Numbered from the stretch's first letter, positions 19,433-28,845 are shown. The stretch is 64,000 bases of DNA from Streptomyces showdoensis (GCF_039535475.1 NZ_BAAAXG010000026.1:1240001-1304000); one strand, 5' to 3'. Program-made: numbers and translations. Notes: generated by a model from the sequence alone, not told the origin.

Positions 19433-20014
19433 GTGCTGCAGAAGACTCCCACCCAGCCCCCCGTGCACGACCCGGCCGTCCCCGGCCCGTCGGCCATCCC
19501 TCATGCTGAGGGGGTGAGCGACGACGAGTTCAGGGCGGCGATGTCCCGCCTCGCGGCGGGCGTGGTCCTGGTGACGGCCCACGACCCGGACGACGGCCCG
19601 TCCGGCGAGGACGTCGGCATGACGGCGACCGCGTTCCTCTCGGTCTCGCTCGACCCCCCGCTGGTCCTGGTCAGCCTCCGCAACGACTCCCGCATGGACG
19701 ACCTCCTCGCCGAGGTGCCCGTCTGGGCCGTCTCGCTGCTCTCCGAGAGCCAGCGGCACGTCGCCGGGCGCTTCGCGATGAAGGGCCGGGTCAGCGACCG
19801 GCTGCTCTTCGCCGACCTCCCCTACACCCGCGGCCCGCACAGCGGCGCCCCGCTGATCGGCGGCGCGCTCGCGACGCTGGAGTGCCGCACGGAGAGCCGG
19901 GTGGTCGCCGGCGACCACACCCTGGTCGTCGCGCGGGTGCTCGCCACGACCCTGCCCTCGGCGGAGGGCGGGCCCCTGACGTACTTCCGCGGGAAGTACC
20001 GGACGCTGGGCTGA
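19433..20014 (+). CDS. Flavin reductase domain, FMN-binding protein
   Basis: 193 residues of the flavin-reductase/HpaC split-barrel fold. Motifs include GVVLVTAHD, MTATAFLSVSLDPPLVLVSL, the helix ending FAMKG, and a C-terminal TYFRGKYRTLG. Such proteins reduce FMN with NAD(P)H for a partner monooxygenase, or act as flavin-dependent oxidoreductases. The GTG at 19433 lies 6 nt after a TAGCGT -10 hexamer, so the message is probably leaderless; a shorter start at 19514 is less likely. The partner enzyme is not evident. Confidence 0.88.
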   Translation: MLQKTPTQPPVHDPAVPGPSAIPHAEGVSDDEFRAAMSRLAAGVVLVTAHDPDDGPSGEDVGMTATAFLSVSLDPPLVLVSLRNDSRMDDLLAEVPVWAVSLLSESQRHVAGRFAMKGRVSDRLLFADLPYTRGPHSGAPLIGGALATLECRTESRVVAGDHTLVVARVLATTLPSAEGGPLTYFRGKYRTLG

Positions 20015-20042
20015 GCGGCCGGCCCCCCGGGCGGGGCTGCCG

Positions 20043-20176
20043 GTCACGGCGGCCACCGGTCACGGCGGCCACCCGTCACAGCGGCCACCCGTCACAGCGG
20101 CCACCCGTCACAGCGGCCACCCGTCACAGCGGCCACCCGTCACAGCGGCCACCCGTCACGGCGGCTGCCGGTCGCG
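20043..20176. repeat. 16-bp minisatellite, eight copies
   Basis: Eight tandem copies of the unit GTCACAGCGGCCACCC begin at 20043, 20059, 20075, 20091, 20107, 20123, 20139 and 20155, with a partial ninth. The central five are nearly identical and the outer copies diverge. The array fills the gap between two convergent genes. Copies abut with no spacers, so this is not a CRISPR array. Confidence 0.95.
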
Positions 20177-20179
20177 GTG

Positions 20180-20614
20180 CTACCAGTCGCGGCCCTGGCG
20201 GCCGCGCTTGGTGTCCGAGCGCTGCTTCTTCTCCCGCAGCCGGCGCTCGTTGATGCCGCGCGGGATCTTCGTCGCGCGGCGCGGCTTGGGCGGCGGGGCG
20301 GTGGCCTCGGCCAGGAGCGCGGCGAGGCGGACGGCGGCGGTCTCGCGGTTGCGCCACTGGGAGCGGTGCTCCGAGGCGCGGACCGTGACGACGCCGTTCA
20401 CCAGACGGCCCGCCAGGCGCTCCAGCGCGCGGGCCTTCCAGACCTCGGGGAACGCCTCCGTCGCGGCCAGGTCGAAGCGGAGCTCCACCTGCGAGTCGCT
20501 GGTGTTCACGTGCTGCCCGCCCGGCCCCGACGACCGCGAGAAACGCCACTGGAGCTCGGCCTCGGGGAGCGAGACGGAGCCGCGGATGAGATAGGGACCG
20601 GCCATGTCCTCCAT
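20180..20614 (-). CDS. arfB: Peptidyl-tRNA hydrolase ArfB (ribosome rescue)
   Basis: Releases peptides from stalled ribosomes. The 144 residues contain the catalytic release-factor-like motif SGPGGQHVN, and the basic C-terminal tail (INERRLREKKQRSDTKRGRQGRDW region) needed to enter the empty mRNA channel. An in-frame ATG three codons later (20605) is an alternative start. The gene is convergent with the flavin reductase across the 16-bp minisatellite. Confidence 0.94.
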   Translation of the reverse strand: MEDMAGPYLIRGSVSLPEAELQWRFSRSSGPGGQHVNTSDSQVELRFDLAATEAFPEVWKARALERLAGRLVNGVVTVRASEHRSQWRNRETAAVRLAALLAEATAPPPKPRRATKIPRGINERRLREKKQRSDTKRGRQGRDW

Positions 20615-20719
20615 GTTCCCCGCAGGGGCTCGGGGACGTCACCCCGTTTTCCACCTGGAACCGCCGGGGTCCCCCGCGCGTTATCGGGTACGAACACACC
20701 ACGATGAAAGGGACTTCCC

Positions 20720-21295
20720 ATGGCTGTAAGCCTCTCCAAGGGCGGCAACGTCTCCCTGACCAAGGAGGCCCCCGGCCTCACCGCCGTCACCGTGGGCCTC
20801 GGCTGGGACGTCCGCACGACCACCGGCACGGACTTCGACCTCGACGCCTCCGCGATCGGCGTCGACGGCACCGGCAAGGTCGTCTCCGACGGGCACTTCG
20901 TCTTCTTCAACAACAAGTCCACCCCGGACCAGACCATCGTCCACACCGGTGACAACCGCACCGGCGAGGGCGGCGGCGACGACGAGCAGATCAACGTCAA
21001 CCTGGCGGGCCTGCCGGCCGGCGTCGACAAGATCGTCTTCCCGGTCTCCATCTACGACGCGGTCAACCGCTCGCAGAACTTCGGCCAGGTCCGCAACGCG
21101 TACATCCGCATCGTCAACCAGGCCGGCGGCGCCGAGATCGCCCGCTACGACCTGTCGGAGGACGCCGCCGTCGAGACCGCCATGGTCTTCGGCGAGCTGT
21201 ACCGCAACGGCGCCGAGTGGAAGTTCCGCGCCGTCGGCCAGGGCTACGCCTCGGGCCTGGAGGGCATCGCCCGCGACTTCGGCGTCAACATCTGA
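20720..21295 (+). CDS. terD: TerD-family stress/tellurium-resistance protein
   Basis: 191 residues, the usual TerD length. It opens [20 protein letters not shown] and contains the calcium-binding [10 protein letters not shown] and [15 protein letters not shown] motifs. TerD proteins bind Ca2+ and take part in stress and phage-associated responses. The start has GAAAGGGA 8 nt upstream. It is a single gene followed by a strong terminator. Streptomyces genomes carry several paralogues, so the symbol is at family level. Confidence 0.93.
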   Translation: MAVSLSKGGNVSLTKEAPGLTAVTVGLGWDVRTTTGTDFDLDASAIGVDGTGKVVSDGHFVFFNNKSTPDQTIVHTGDNRTGEGGGDDEQINVNLAGLPAGVDKIVFPVSIYDAVNRSQNFGQVRNAYIRIVNQAGGAEIARYDLSEDAAVETAMVFGELYRNGAEWKFRAVGQGYASGLEGIARDFGVNI

Positions 21296-21317
21296 CCCGA
21301 CCGCACGTGAAGAAGGA

Positions 21318-21359
21318 GGGCCCCGGCCCGCCCGGCAGCCGCCGGGCGGGCCGGGGCCC
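21318..21359 (+). terminator. Terminator of terD
   Basis: A perfect 19-bp stem (21318-21336 with 21341-21359) and an AGCC loop, 22 nt after the terD stop. The promoter of the next gene lies just beyond it. Confidence 0.9.
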
Positions 21360-21372
21360 TACTGTTGCCCGT

Positions 21373-21900
21373 GTGATCGTCGAACCCCTGGCCGCCAAGG
21401 ACCCGCGCGACCTCCCCGGCCCGCTGCTCACGGAACTCACCGCGCTGTACGCCTCGAACCACGCCTTCCAGCAGCTCAGCGGCGACTTCCCCGACCCCGA
21501 CGACATCCGGCCCGAACAGGTCGCCGCCGCCCTCGCCGACGAGCTCGCCGAGCCCACCGCCGAGGTGCTGCTGGCCCGGTCCGGCGGCCGCCTCGTCGGC
21601 ATCGCCGTCACCCTCGGCCGGCACCCCGACCCGGCCGACCCCGATCCGTGGCTCGGCCTGCTGATGGTGCACGCCGAGGAGCACCGGGCCGGCCACGGCC
21701 GCCGCCTCGCCGGCCACGTCGAGGACCGCTTCCGCGCCGCCGGGCGCGCCGGACTGAAGCTCGCCGTCCTGGAGAACAACCCCCGGGCGCTGGCCTTCTG
21801 GACCTCCCTCGGCTACGCGGAGACCGCGCGCCGCCCGGACCTCGCCCACGGGCGGGCCTGCGTCGTGATGCGCAAGCCGCTCCGGGAGGGCCCGGCCTGA
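21373..21900 (+). CDS. GNAT-family N-acetyltransferase
   Basis: 175 residues with a GNAT core: LLMVHAEEHRAGHGRRLAGHVEDRFRAAG (motif A region) and VLENNPRALAFWTSLGY (motif B). The GTG at 21373 begins MIVEPLAAKD and lies 7 nt after a TACTGT -10 hexamer, so the transcript is probably leaderless. The substrate is unknown. It is convergent with the M1 peptidase gene 13 bp downstream. Confidence 0.88.
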   Translation: MIVEPLAAKDPRDLPGPLLTELTALYASNHAFQQLSGDFPDPDDIRPEQVAAALADELAEPTAEVLLARSGGRLVGIAVTLGRHPDPADPDPWLGLLMVHAEEHRAGHGRRLAGHVEDRFRAAGRAGLKLAVLENNPRALAFWTSLGYAETARRPDLAHGRACVVMRKPLREGPA

Positions 21901-21913
21901 TCGACGAGGCACC

Positions 21914-23329
21914 CTAGGGCTGCGCGGGCTTCCCGTCCCCGTACAGCCAGACGTCCCACAGGTCCCCCAGGTCCCGGCCGGCCACCGACTCCACGTACCG
22001 CGTGAAGTCCTCGGTGGTGGCGGTGGCGTGCCGGTACTTCGCCGGCCAGCCGGCCAGGATCTCGAAGAAGGCGTCGTCGCCGACCGCCTGCCGGACCTTG
22101 TGCAGCACCATCGCGCCCCGCTGGTAGACCGGCGCGCCGAACAGGTCCTCGGCGGTGGGCGGTTCGGCCGGGGGGAAGGCCCAGGCGTCCTCGTCGGCGA
22201 AGGCCCTCTCGAAGCTCTTCTGCGCCGGCGTGTGCTCGAAGTCCTCCGCGTACAGCCACTCCGCGTAGGTCGCGAAGCTCTCGTTGAGCCAGATGTCCTT
22301 CCAGGACGCGGGCGAGACGGAGTCGCCGTACCACTGGTGGGCCAGCTCGTGGACGAGGGTCGGGGTGTCGAAGGAGCCGAGGGGGAAGACCGGGCGGCTC
22401 TGGGTCTCCAGGGCGTAGCCGACGTCTCCGTCCCGCTCGACGATCGCCCCGGCCGCCCCGAAGGGGTAGGGGCCGAAGTTCTCCGTCTGCCACTTCAGGA
22501 TCTCCGGCACCCGGGCGCGCAGCGCCGCGGTCTCCGCGGCGACCTGCGGGTCGGCGGCGGTGAGCACGGGGACCTTCCCGAGGGCGGTCGCGGACGTCGT
22601 GTCGTACCGCCCGATGGCGAGGGTCGCCAGATAGCTGGCCATGGGCTCGGGCGAGTGCCAGACGGAGGTGGTGCGCCCGTCGGCCGTCGTCTTCTCCGAG
22701 GTCATGACGCCGTTGGACAGGGCCTTCAGCCCCACGGGGACGGTGACGGTGACGTCGTACGCCGCCTTGTCGGACGGGTGGTGGTTGCCGGGGAACCAGG
22801 CCATCGAGCCGGTCGGTTCGCCGACCGCGAGCGCCCCGTCGGCGGTCTTCAGCCAGCCCTCCTCCGAGCCGTCCGCGTCCGTGACGGTCTCCGGTACGCC
22901 CTCGTACGTGACGACGGCGCGGAACTCCGCGCCCTCGTCGATGTCGTCGGCCGGGCGCAGGGTCAGCTCGTTCCCGGCCCGGCTGACCGCGGCGGGCTCG
23001 CCGTCGACGGTGGCCCCGCGGACGGTGAGCCCGGCGAGGTCCAGGTTGAAGGCGCTGAGGTCCTGGGTGGCCTTCGCGGTGATCTCGGCACGGCCGTCGA
23101 GGCGGCCGGTGGCGGGGTCGTAGGCGAGGGTGAGGCCGTAGTGGCCGACGTCGTAGCCGCCGTTGCCGAGCCGCGGGAAGTACGGGTCGCGCAGCCCGGC
23201 CGCGCCGGGCGTGCCCTTGACCCCGCCGGCCCCGCCGCCGGTGCAGCCGGCGGCGAGCAGGGCGACGGCGAGCGCGAGGGCTCCTGCGGTACGGACTCCT
23301 GCGGTGCGGGGACGGCTGCGGGTGTTCAC
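21914..23329 (-). CDS. M1-family metallopeptidase, secreted lipoprotein
   Basis: Zinc aminopeptidase of the M1 group, 471 residues. A signal peptide with lipobox LAAGC anchors it outside the cell. The zinc site is HELAH (327-331) with the third ligand E350 in NESFAT, at the usual spacing. The substrate motif GSMAWFPGNH sits where M1 enzymes carry GAMEN-like loops. It is shorter than PepN-type enzymes because it lacks the C-terminal helical domain. It should trim extracellular peptides. Confidence 0.92.
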   Translation of the reverse strand: MNTRSRPRTAGVRTAGALALAVALLAAGCTGGGAGGVKGTPGAAGLRDPYFPRLGNGGYDVGHYGLTLAYDPATGRLDGRAEITAKATQDLSAFNLDLAGLTVRGATVDGEPAAVSRAGNELTLRPADDIDEGAEFRAVVTYEGVPETVTDADGSEEGWLKTADGALAVGEPTGSMAWFPGNHHPSDKAAYDVTVTVPVGLKALSNGVMTSEKTTADGRTTSVWHSPEPMASYLATLAIGRYDTTSATALGKVPVLTAADPQVAAETAALRARVPEILKWQTENFGPYPFGAAGAIVERDGDVGYALETQSRPVFPLGSFDTPTLVHELAHQWYGDSVSPASWKDIWLNESFATYAEWLYAEDFEHTPAQKSFERAFADEDAWAFPPAEPPTAEDLFGAPVYQRGAMVLHKVRQAVGDDAFFEILAGWPAKYRHATATTEDFTRYVESVAGRDLGDLWDVWLYGDGKPAQP

Positions 23330-23481
23330 GAACCGATCCTAAACAGACGTGCGAACGGATCGGTGTACGAATCAGCCGGCGCCCGGACCGGGGTCAGCGG
23401 CGCCCGGCGGGGGGTCCGGGCGCCGCTGACGTGCGGGGTTCCACGCGGCGCGGCCCGCACGGGGTGCCGCGTGGAGGGGGA

Positions 23482-24030
23482 TCAGTCGTCGAGGGACGCC
23501 ACGCCCGCCTGGGCGAACTTCTCGTCCAGGTCGCCCGAGGGGGCGCCGGCCACGCCGATGCCGGCGATCGGGGCGCCGTTCGCGGTGACGGGGGCGCCAC
23601 CGGCGAGGAAGAGGGTGCCCGGGATGTCCTTCAGGTTCGGAGCCTGGGCGAGACGGCCCGCGAGGACGGAGGTCGGGGCGTTCCAGGAGACGGCGGTGAA
23701 CGCCTTGCGCTCGGCCGACTCGTAGGACTGCGGGCCGGCACCGTCGCCGCGCAGGGTGACGATGGTGTTGCCGTTGCGGTCGACGACGGCGACGGAGACC
23801 CGCTGGTTCTCCTTCTCGGCGGCCTTCAGCGTGGCCTGCGCGGCCTTCGTGGCGGCCTCGATCGTCAGGTGGGTGTCCTGGCGCAGGTTGTCCTTGTCGG
23901 CGCCGGCCTTCTTCGCGGCCACGGCGGCGGGCGCGGCCTGCGGGGCGGAGGCGTTGGCGGAGACGGCGCCGAAGGTACCGGCGGCGAGGACGACGGCGGC
24001 GGTGGTGCCGAGGAGGATCTTCTTCTTCAT
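23482..24030 (-). CDS. hbpS: HbpS-like extracellular heme-binding protein (GlcG/HbpS family)
   Basis: 182 residues with a signal peptide (MKKKILLGTTAAVVLAAG, cleavage near ANA-S) and a GlcG/HbpS domain (LTIEAATKAAQATLKAAEKE, VSVAVVDRNGNTIV, and a GGAPV loop). In S. reticuli, HbpS binds heme or iron outside the cell and modulates the sensor kinase SenS under redox stress. Here the senS-senR pair lies divergently 236 bp away, the same arrangement, which strongly supports the assignment. Confidence 0.88.
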   Translation of the reverse strand: MKKKILLGTTAAVVLAAGTFGAVSANASAPQAAPAAVAAKKAGADKDNLRQDTHLTIEAATKAAQATLKAAEKENQRVSVAVVDRNGNTIVTLRGDGAGPQSYESAERKAFTAVSWNAPTSVLAGRLAQAPNLKDIPGTLFLAGGAPVTANGAPIAGIGVAGAPSGDLDEKFAQAGVASLDD

Positions 24031-24266
24031 GGCGGGCTCCTGGGAGTCGGGTACGGCGGCCGGTATCGGTGTTCCGTTCGCTCTGATATCGATCCTCGGC
24101 CCGCAATCCGGGCCGTACGGTCCACGTTCCGGCTCGGCCCGCCGCGCATAGTGGAGGACGGGGGTGTCAGCCGATCGGTTGATGCCGCCCTGGTCCCCCT
24201 GGGCCAGGATGGGACCGTACCCCTGGGTGTCCTCCCAGGTCAGAAGCGATGGCGAGAGGGCGGACG

Positions 24267-25445
24267 ATGGAGCAGGGCCGGCAGGATCCCGACGCCCGCT
24301 GGCTGGCGCGGGTCATGCACGTCGCCTTCTTCCTGCTGCTCGGCGCCTCCCTCGCCCGCTTCCTGCTGCGCCATCCGTGGGAGGACCGCAGCCCCTGGAT
24401 CGTCGCCCTCTCGGGCGCGCTCGCCTCCCTCTACCTCCTCGGGCCCGTCCTCGGCACCCGCGCGACGCCCCGGCGGATCGCCTGGCTGAGCACGGTCGTC
24501 GCCGTGTGGATGGTCCTGGTGGTGCTGGCGCCCAGCTTCGCCTGGTGCGCGGTGCCGCTCTTCTACACGGGCCTGCGCACCCTGCCGCCGCGGGCCGCGC
24601 TCGGCCTGGTCGGGCTGCTCACCGTCTTCGTGGTGGCGGCCCAGGTGAAGCTGTCGCACGGCGGCTGGGACCCCAACCTGGTGATCGCCCCGCCGGCCGT
24701 CGCCGCCATCGCGACCGCCGTGTTCGTGCACGCCGAGCGGCAGGCGGACCGACAGCGGGCCCTGATCGACGACCTGATCCGCACCCGCAGGGAGCTGGCC
24801 GCGACCGAGCGGCGCGAGGGCACCCTGGCGGAGCGGCAGCGGCTCTCCATGGAGATCCACGACACCCTGGCGCAGGGCCTGTCCAGCCAGCAGATGCTGC
24901 TCCAGGCCGCCGACCGCACCTGGGACGGCGACCCGTCGACCGCCCGCCGGCACGTCCGTACGGCCGAGTCGATCGCCGAGCGCAACCTCGCCGAGGCCCG
25001 CCGCTTCGTGCACGACCTGGCCCCCGCGGACCTCGCCGAGGGCGGCGGCCTGGAGGAGGCGCTGCGCGGCCTCGCCACCCGCGAGTCGGCCGCGTTCCGG
25101 GTGGACGGGACGGCCGTCGCGCTGCCGGACCGGGTGCAGTCGGCGCTGCTGCGGATCGCGCAGGGCGCCCTCGCCAACATCCGCGAACACGCCGGGGCCA
25201 CCTCGGCCGCGATCACCCTGACCTACCTGGACGACCAGGTGGTGCTCGACGTCGCCGACGACGGGCGCGGCTTCGAGCCGGCGTCCGGCCGCCCCGACGG
25301 GGGCGTACGGGGCCACGGCCTGCCCGCGATGCGGGTGCGGGCCCAGCAGCTGGGCGGCACCCTGACCGTCGAGTCCGCCCCCGGCGAGGGCACCGTGCTC
25401 TCCGCCGCGATCCCCCTCCCACGCCCCCTGGAGGCAGGCGAGTGA
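24267..25445 (+). CDS. senS: SenS-like histidine kinase (HisKA_3)
   Basis: 392 residues. Four to five transmembrane helices span about 18-155, then a coiled linker, the HisKA_3 dimerisation domain with phospho-acceptor H198 in MEIHDTLAQG, and a HATPase domain (DVADDGRGFEP, GHGLPAMRVRA, and the C-terminal ESAPGEGT). The start at 24267 follows GAGAGGG at good spacing; the ATG at 24249 is an alternative. It overlaps senR by GTGA. The small periplasmic-side loops fit sensing through the extracellular partner HbpS. Confidence 0.9.
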   Translation: MEQGRQDPDARWLARVMHVAFFLLLGASLARFLLRHPWEDRSPWIVALSGALASLYLLGPVLGTRATPRRIAWLSTVVAVWMVLVVLAPSFAWCAVPLFYTGLRTLPPRAALGLVGLLTVFVVAAQVKLSHGGWDPNLVIAPPAVAAIATAVFVHAERQADRQRALIDDLIRTRRELAATERREGTLAERQRLSMEIHDTLAQGLSSQQMLLQAADRTWDGDPSTARRHVRTAESIAERNLAEARRFVHDLAPADLAEGGGLEEALRGLATRESAAFRVDGTAVALPDRVQSALLRIAQGALANIREHAGATSAAITLTYLDDQVVLDVADDGRGFEPASGRPDGGVRGHGLPAMRVRAQQLGGTLTVESAPGEGTVLSAAIPLPRPLEAGE

Positions 25446-26068
25446 CCGTACGGATCCTGCTCTGCGACGACCACGCCGTCGTCCGCGCCGGACTGCTCGC
25501 CCTGCTGGGCAGCGCCCCCGGCATCGAGGTGGTCGGCGAGGCGGGCAGCGGCGAGGAGGCCGTCGCGATGGCCGGCCACCTGCGGCCGGACGTCGTCCTG
25601 ATGGACCTCCAGCTCGGCCCGGGCATCGACGGCGTCGAGGCCACCCGCCGGATCGCCGTGCCGGGCTCCGGCGTCCACGTCCTCGTCCTCACCACGTACG
25701 ACACGGACGCGGACATCACCCGCGCGATCGAGGCGGGCGCCACGGGCTATCTGCTGAAGGCCGAGCGCCCGGAGGAGCTGTTCGCCGCGATCCGCTCCGC
25801 CGCGCAGGGCCGCACGACGCTGTCGCCTCCGGTCGCCAGCCGGGTGATGGACCGGATGCGGGGCGCGGCGGGCCCGACGCTCACCGACCGGGAGCGCGAC
25901 ATCCTCGGGCAGCTGGCCCACGGCCTGGGCAACCGGGAGATCGCCCGGGCGCTGTTCATCAGCGAGGCGACGGTCAAGACCCACCTGGGCCGCATCTACG
26001 CGAAGCTCGGCGTCGACACGCGCGCGGGCGCGGTGGCGGTGGCGAAGGAACAGCGCCTGCTGCCGTAG
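25442..26068 (+). CDS. senR: SenR-like response regulator (NarL family)
   Basis: 208 residues: a receiver domain with phospho-acceptor D55 in VVLMDLQL and the TTY switch, then a LuxR-type HTH (LTDRERDILGQLAHGLGNREIARALFISEATVKTHL region). The GTG start overlaps the senS stop, which gives translational coupling. It is expected to control hbpS and redox-defence genes in response to SenS. Confidence 0.92.
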   Translation: MTVRILLCDDHAVVRAGLLALLGSAPGIEVVGEAGSGEEAVAMAGHLRPDVVLMDLQLGPGIDGVEATRRIAVPGSGVHVLVLTTYDTDADITRAIEAGATGYLLKAERPEELFAAIRSAAQGRTTLSPPVASRVMDRMRGAAGPTLTDRERDILGQLAHGLGNREIARALFISEATVKTHLGRIYAKLGVDTRAGAVAVAKEQRLLP

Positions 26069-26183
26069 GCCGCGGCGCCGGTGCGCCCGGGCGCCCGGCA
26101 CGGCGCCGGGCACGGGCGGCCACGACGCTGCTACCCTGCGTTGCCATTCCAGCGCACAGTGTCATGTCCCCGTGGGAGCGCAC

Positions 26184-27395
26184 GTGAAGATCACCGTCGT
26201 CGGCGGCGGGCCCGCCGGCCTGTACTTCTCGATCCTGATGAAGCGCCAGGACCCGTCCCACGAGATCGCCGTGTACGAACGGAACCCGGCCGGCTCCACG
26301 TACGGCTGGGGCGTCACGTACTGGGCGGGCCTGCTCGACAAGCTGCGGGCGGGCGACCCCGCCTCCGCCGAGGCGATCTCCGCCGCCTCGGTCACCTGGA
26401 CGGACGGCGTCGCCATCGTCCGCGACGAGCGGACCGTGCACCGCGGCGACGCCGGCTTCGGCATCGGGCGCCGCCGGATGCTCGGGCTGCTCGCCGACCG
26501 GGCCCGGGAGCTCGGCGTACGGGTCGAGTTCGAGCACGGCGTCGGCGGCCCGGACGCCCCCGAGCTCGCCGGATCCGACCTCGTCGTGGCCGCCGACGGC
26601 GTGCACAGCGCGCTCCGCGAGGCGTACGCCGACCGCTTCGGCGCCGAGCTGACCAGCGGGCGCAACCACTACATCTGGCTCGGCACGACCAAGGTCTTCG
26701 ACTCCTTCAGCTTCGCCTTCAAGGAGACCGAACACGGCTGGATCTGGTGCTACGCCTACGGCTTCAGCGGCGAGCGGTCGACCTGTGTCGTCGAGTGCTC
26801 CCCCGCCACCTGGACCGGCCTCGGCATGGACCGGATGAACGAGGCCGACAGCCTGAACCTGCTGGAGAAGCTGTTCGCCGACCTCCTCGACGGCGAGCCG
26901 CTGATCGGGCGCGAGCACGCGGACGGCAGCGCGCAGTGGCTGACCTTCCGCACCCTGACCACCCGGACCTGGCACCACGGCAACCTGGTCCTGCTCGGCG
27001 ACGCGGCCCACACCACCCACTACTCGATCGGCGCGGGCACCACCCTGGCCCTGGAGGACGCCCTCGCGCTGGCCGCCGCGCTGCGCCCGGCGGGCGACCT
27101 GGACGCCGCCCTCACCACGTACGGCAAGCGCCGCCGCGCGGAGCTGGTCTCGGCGCAGAGCGCGGCCCGCTACAGCGCGCAGTGGTACGAGAACCTGCCC
27201 CGGTACATGGCGCTGGAGCCGGCCAAGATGTTCGCGCTGCTCGGCCAGCGGCACTCCCCGCTCCTCCCGCACGTCCCGCCCCAGCTCTACTACCGGCTGG
27301 ACCGCGCCGCCGAGCAGCTGGAGCCGCTGCGCCGCTTCAAGCGCTGGCTGGGGCCGCGGGTGGCGAGGGCGGTGCACCGGTCCTCGCGGGCATGA
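26184..27395 (+). CDS. FAD-dependent monooxygenase
   Basis: 403 residues. The FAD-binding GxGxxG-type motif is VVGGGPAGLYF (5-15). GIGRRRMLGLL and the second FAD motif LLGDAAHTTHYSIGAGTTLALEDA are class A flavin monooxygenase signatures. It resembles the N-terminal half of salicylyl-CoA or anthraniloyl-CoA hydroxylases, which use this fold on CoA-bound aromatics. The GTG at 26184 has GGGAG 6 nt upstream; the GTG at 26172 is an alternative. It is probably co-transcribed with the unknown gene 12 bp downstream. The substrate is not known. Confidence 0.85.
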   Translation: MKITVVGGGPAGLYFSILMKRQDPSHEIAVYERNPAGSTYGWGVTYWAGLLDKLRAGDPASAEAISAASVTWTDGVAIVRDERTVHRGDAGFGIGRRRMLGLLADRARELGVRVEFEHGVGGPDAPELAGSDLVVAADGVHSALREAYADRFGAELTSGRNHYIWLGTTKVFDSFSFAFKETEHGWIWCYAYGFSGERSTCVVECSPATWTGLGMDRMNEADSLNLLEKLFADLLDGEPLIGREHADGSAQWLTFRTLTTRTWHHGNLVLLGDAAHTTHYSIGAGTTLALEDALALAAALRPAGDLDAALTTYGKRRRAELVSAQSAARYSAQWYENLPRYMALEPAKMFALLGQRHSPLLPHVPPQLYYRLDRAAEQLEPLRRFKRWLGPRVARAVHRSSRA

Positions 27396-27407
27396 CACCA
27401 TCTCCCC

Positions 27408-27908
27408 GTGCTCGACATCGGCTACTCGCTCTCCCGCCGCTTCCCCGACCCGCCGCAGACGGACTACCGCAGCGCGGACGTCCACGCCCTGCGCCACGAC
27501 CTGTTCTGCGGTGACGTGTACCTCGCGGACACGGAGAAGGACCAGGAGGTTTCCACAGCCTGGGGATGGGTGCCGGTGCTCGACTTCGCGTGGGCGCTGT
27601 GCGACATCGTCGAGCAGCTCGACCGCGACCCGCGCGGCAGCCGCGCCGCCCAGCCGCAGTACGCGGAGCTCGACTTCACCGAGTCCTCGGACCGGATGCT
27701 GTTCGAGCGCCGCTTCGGCTGGGTGGACGTCGAGGCCGACTGGATGCCGGGCGACGAGCCGCCGCTCACCTTCAACCACGCGGCGCTGCGCCGCGAGGCC
27801 CGCGACTTCCTGCACGACCTGATCGCCGACCTCACCGACATGCACGAGGGCCTGGCCGACAACCCGGCCGTGTGGTCCCTCCAGGCCCGCTTCCCGCGGG
27901 TCGCGTAG
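27408..27908 (+). CDS. Conserved hypothetical protein
   Basis: 166 residues, acidic and rich in Trp/Asp, with no signal peptide or membrane segment. It begins MLDIGYSLSRRFPDPP and contains WGWVPVLDFAWALCDIVEQLD and SDRMLFERRFGWVDVEADW. I do not recognise a catalytic motif. Starting 12 bp after the monooxygenase gene, it is likely translated from the same message. It may be an immunity-like or substrate-binding protein, but this is not shown. Confidence 0.75.
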   Translation: MLDIGYSLSRRFPDPPQTDYRSADVHALRHDLFCGDVYLADTEKDQEVSTAWGWVPVLDFAWALCDIVEQLDRDPRGSRAAQPQYAELDFTESSDRMLFERRFGWVDVEADWMPGDEPPLTFNHAALRREARDFLHDLIADLTDMHEGLADNPAVWSLQARFPRVA

Positions 27909-27925
27909 GGGCGGGGCGGAGCGCC

Positions 27926-28102
27926 GGGCCGCCGGAGGTGCGGGGCCCGGCGGGGACGGAAGGCCCCGGGCCCCCGGAGGTGCGGGGACGGAAGGCCCCG
28001 GGCCCCCGAAGGTGCGGGGACGGAAGGCCCCGGGCCCCCGAAGGTGCGGGGCCGGAAGGCACCAGGCCCCGAAGGGTGCGGGGACGGAAGGCCCCGGGCC
28101 GA
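27926..28102. repeat. 32-bp minisatellite between convergent genes
   Basis: Units begin with GGAAGGCCCCGGGCCC at 27958, 27990, 28022, 28054 and 28086, a strict 32-bp period. The first three are almost identical and the flanks are degenerate. The array sits between the unknown gene ending at 27908 and the leftward pentapeptide gene. There are no spacers, so this is not CRISPR. Confidence 0.92.
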
Positions 28103-28173
28103 CGCCGCAACCGGGGCCGGGTACCCGGGGCCGGCGGCCACCCCCGCCCCCGCCCCGCCCTCCGTCCCAGCCG

Positions 28174-28845
28174 TCAGTCCTCCACCCGCACCCCCAGCTG
28201 CGCCGCGAACACCGACGCCAGGTCCAGCAGCTGCCCCGTGGAGATCACCGCGCCCGCCAGCGCGTCCACTCCGCGGACGATGTCCAGGCGCTGGGCGGTG
28301 CGCAGGTCGACGTCCTTCAGCTTCGCCCGGCCGAAGTCCGCCCCCGTCACCACGCAGTCCCGGAACTCCACCCGCTCCAGCGTCGCGCCCCCGAAGTCCG
28401 GCTCGCTCAGCACGCAGCCCTCGAAGAGGACGTCCCTCAGCTCAGCCGTCCGCAGGTTCAGATAGTCGATCTTCCCGCCCCGCACCCACACCCGCTCCAG
28501 GACCGCCCCGTGCAGCTGCGTCCCGCCGAGCCGGGCCACCCCGAACTCCACGTCCCGCAGCTGCGCCCCGGCGAGATCGGTGCCGACCCCCCGTACCCCT
28601 TCGAGCACCGAGTCGACGAAGCGCGCCGACCGCAGCCGCGTCTCGTCGAGCGCGCAGCCGCGCACCGCGCAGTCCAGGAACCGCGCCCCCGCGCCGTCCT
28701 GGCCCGCGAGGTCGAGGTCCGTGAACTCCAGCCCGTCGTAGTCCCCGTCCGGGTCGAGCCCGGGACCCTCGTACACCGCCAGCGGCGGCAGGCGCACCTC
28801 CGGCTTCCTCACCCCGGCCACTCGCTTCACCGTCTTGCGCGTCAT
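28174..28845 (-). CDS. Pentapeptide-repeat protein
   Basis: 223 residues. From about residue 40 to 185 it shows repeats of the A(D/N)Lxx type written loosely (LEFTDLDLAGQDGAGARFLDC, then similar five-residue steps) that should fold as a right-handed beta-helix. Some pentapeptide proteins mimic DNA and protect gyrase from quinolones; others have no known role. The start at 28845 (MTRKTVKRVAG) follows a G-rich ribosome-binding site. The C-terminal helix ends LASVFAAQLGVRVED. Confidence 0.85.
   Translation of the reverse strand: MTRKTVKRVAGVRKPEVRLPPLAVYEGPGLDPDGDYDGLEFTDLDLAGQDGAGARFLDCAVRGCALDETRLRSARFVDSVLEGVRGVGTDLAGAQLRDVEFGVARLGGTQLHGAVLERVWVRGGKIDYLNLRTAELRDVLFEGCVLSEPDFGGATLERVEFRDCVVTGADFGRAKLKDVDLRTAQRLDIVRGVDALAGAVISTGQLLDLASVFAAQLGVRVED

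Noticed and set aside
20043..20176. CRISPR array
   Set aside because: Tandem 16-bp units abut directly with no spacers, and no cas genes are present.
27926..28102. CRISPR array with 32-bp repeats
   Set aside because: No unique spacers between units; a plain tandem repeat.
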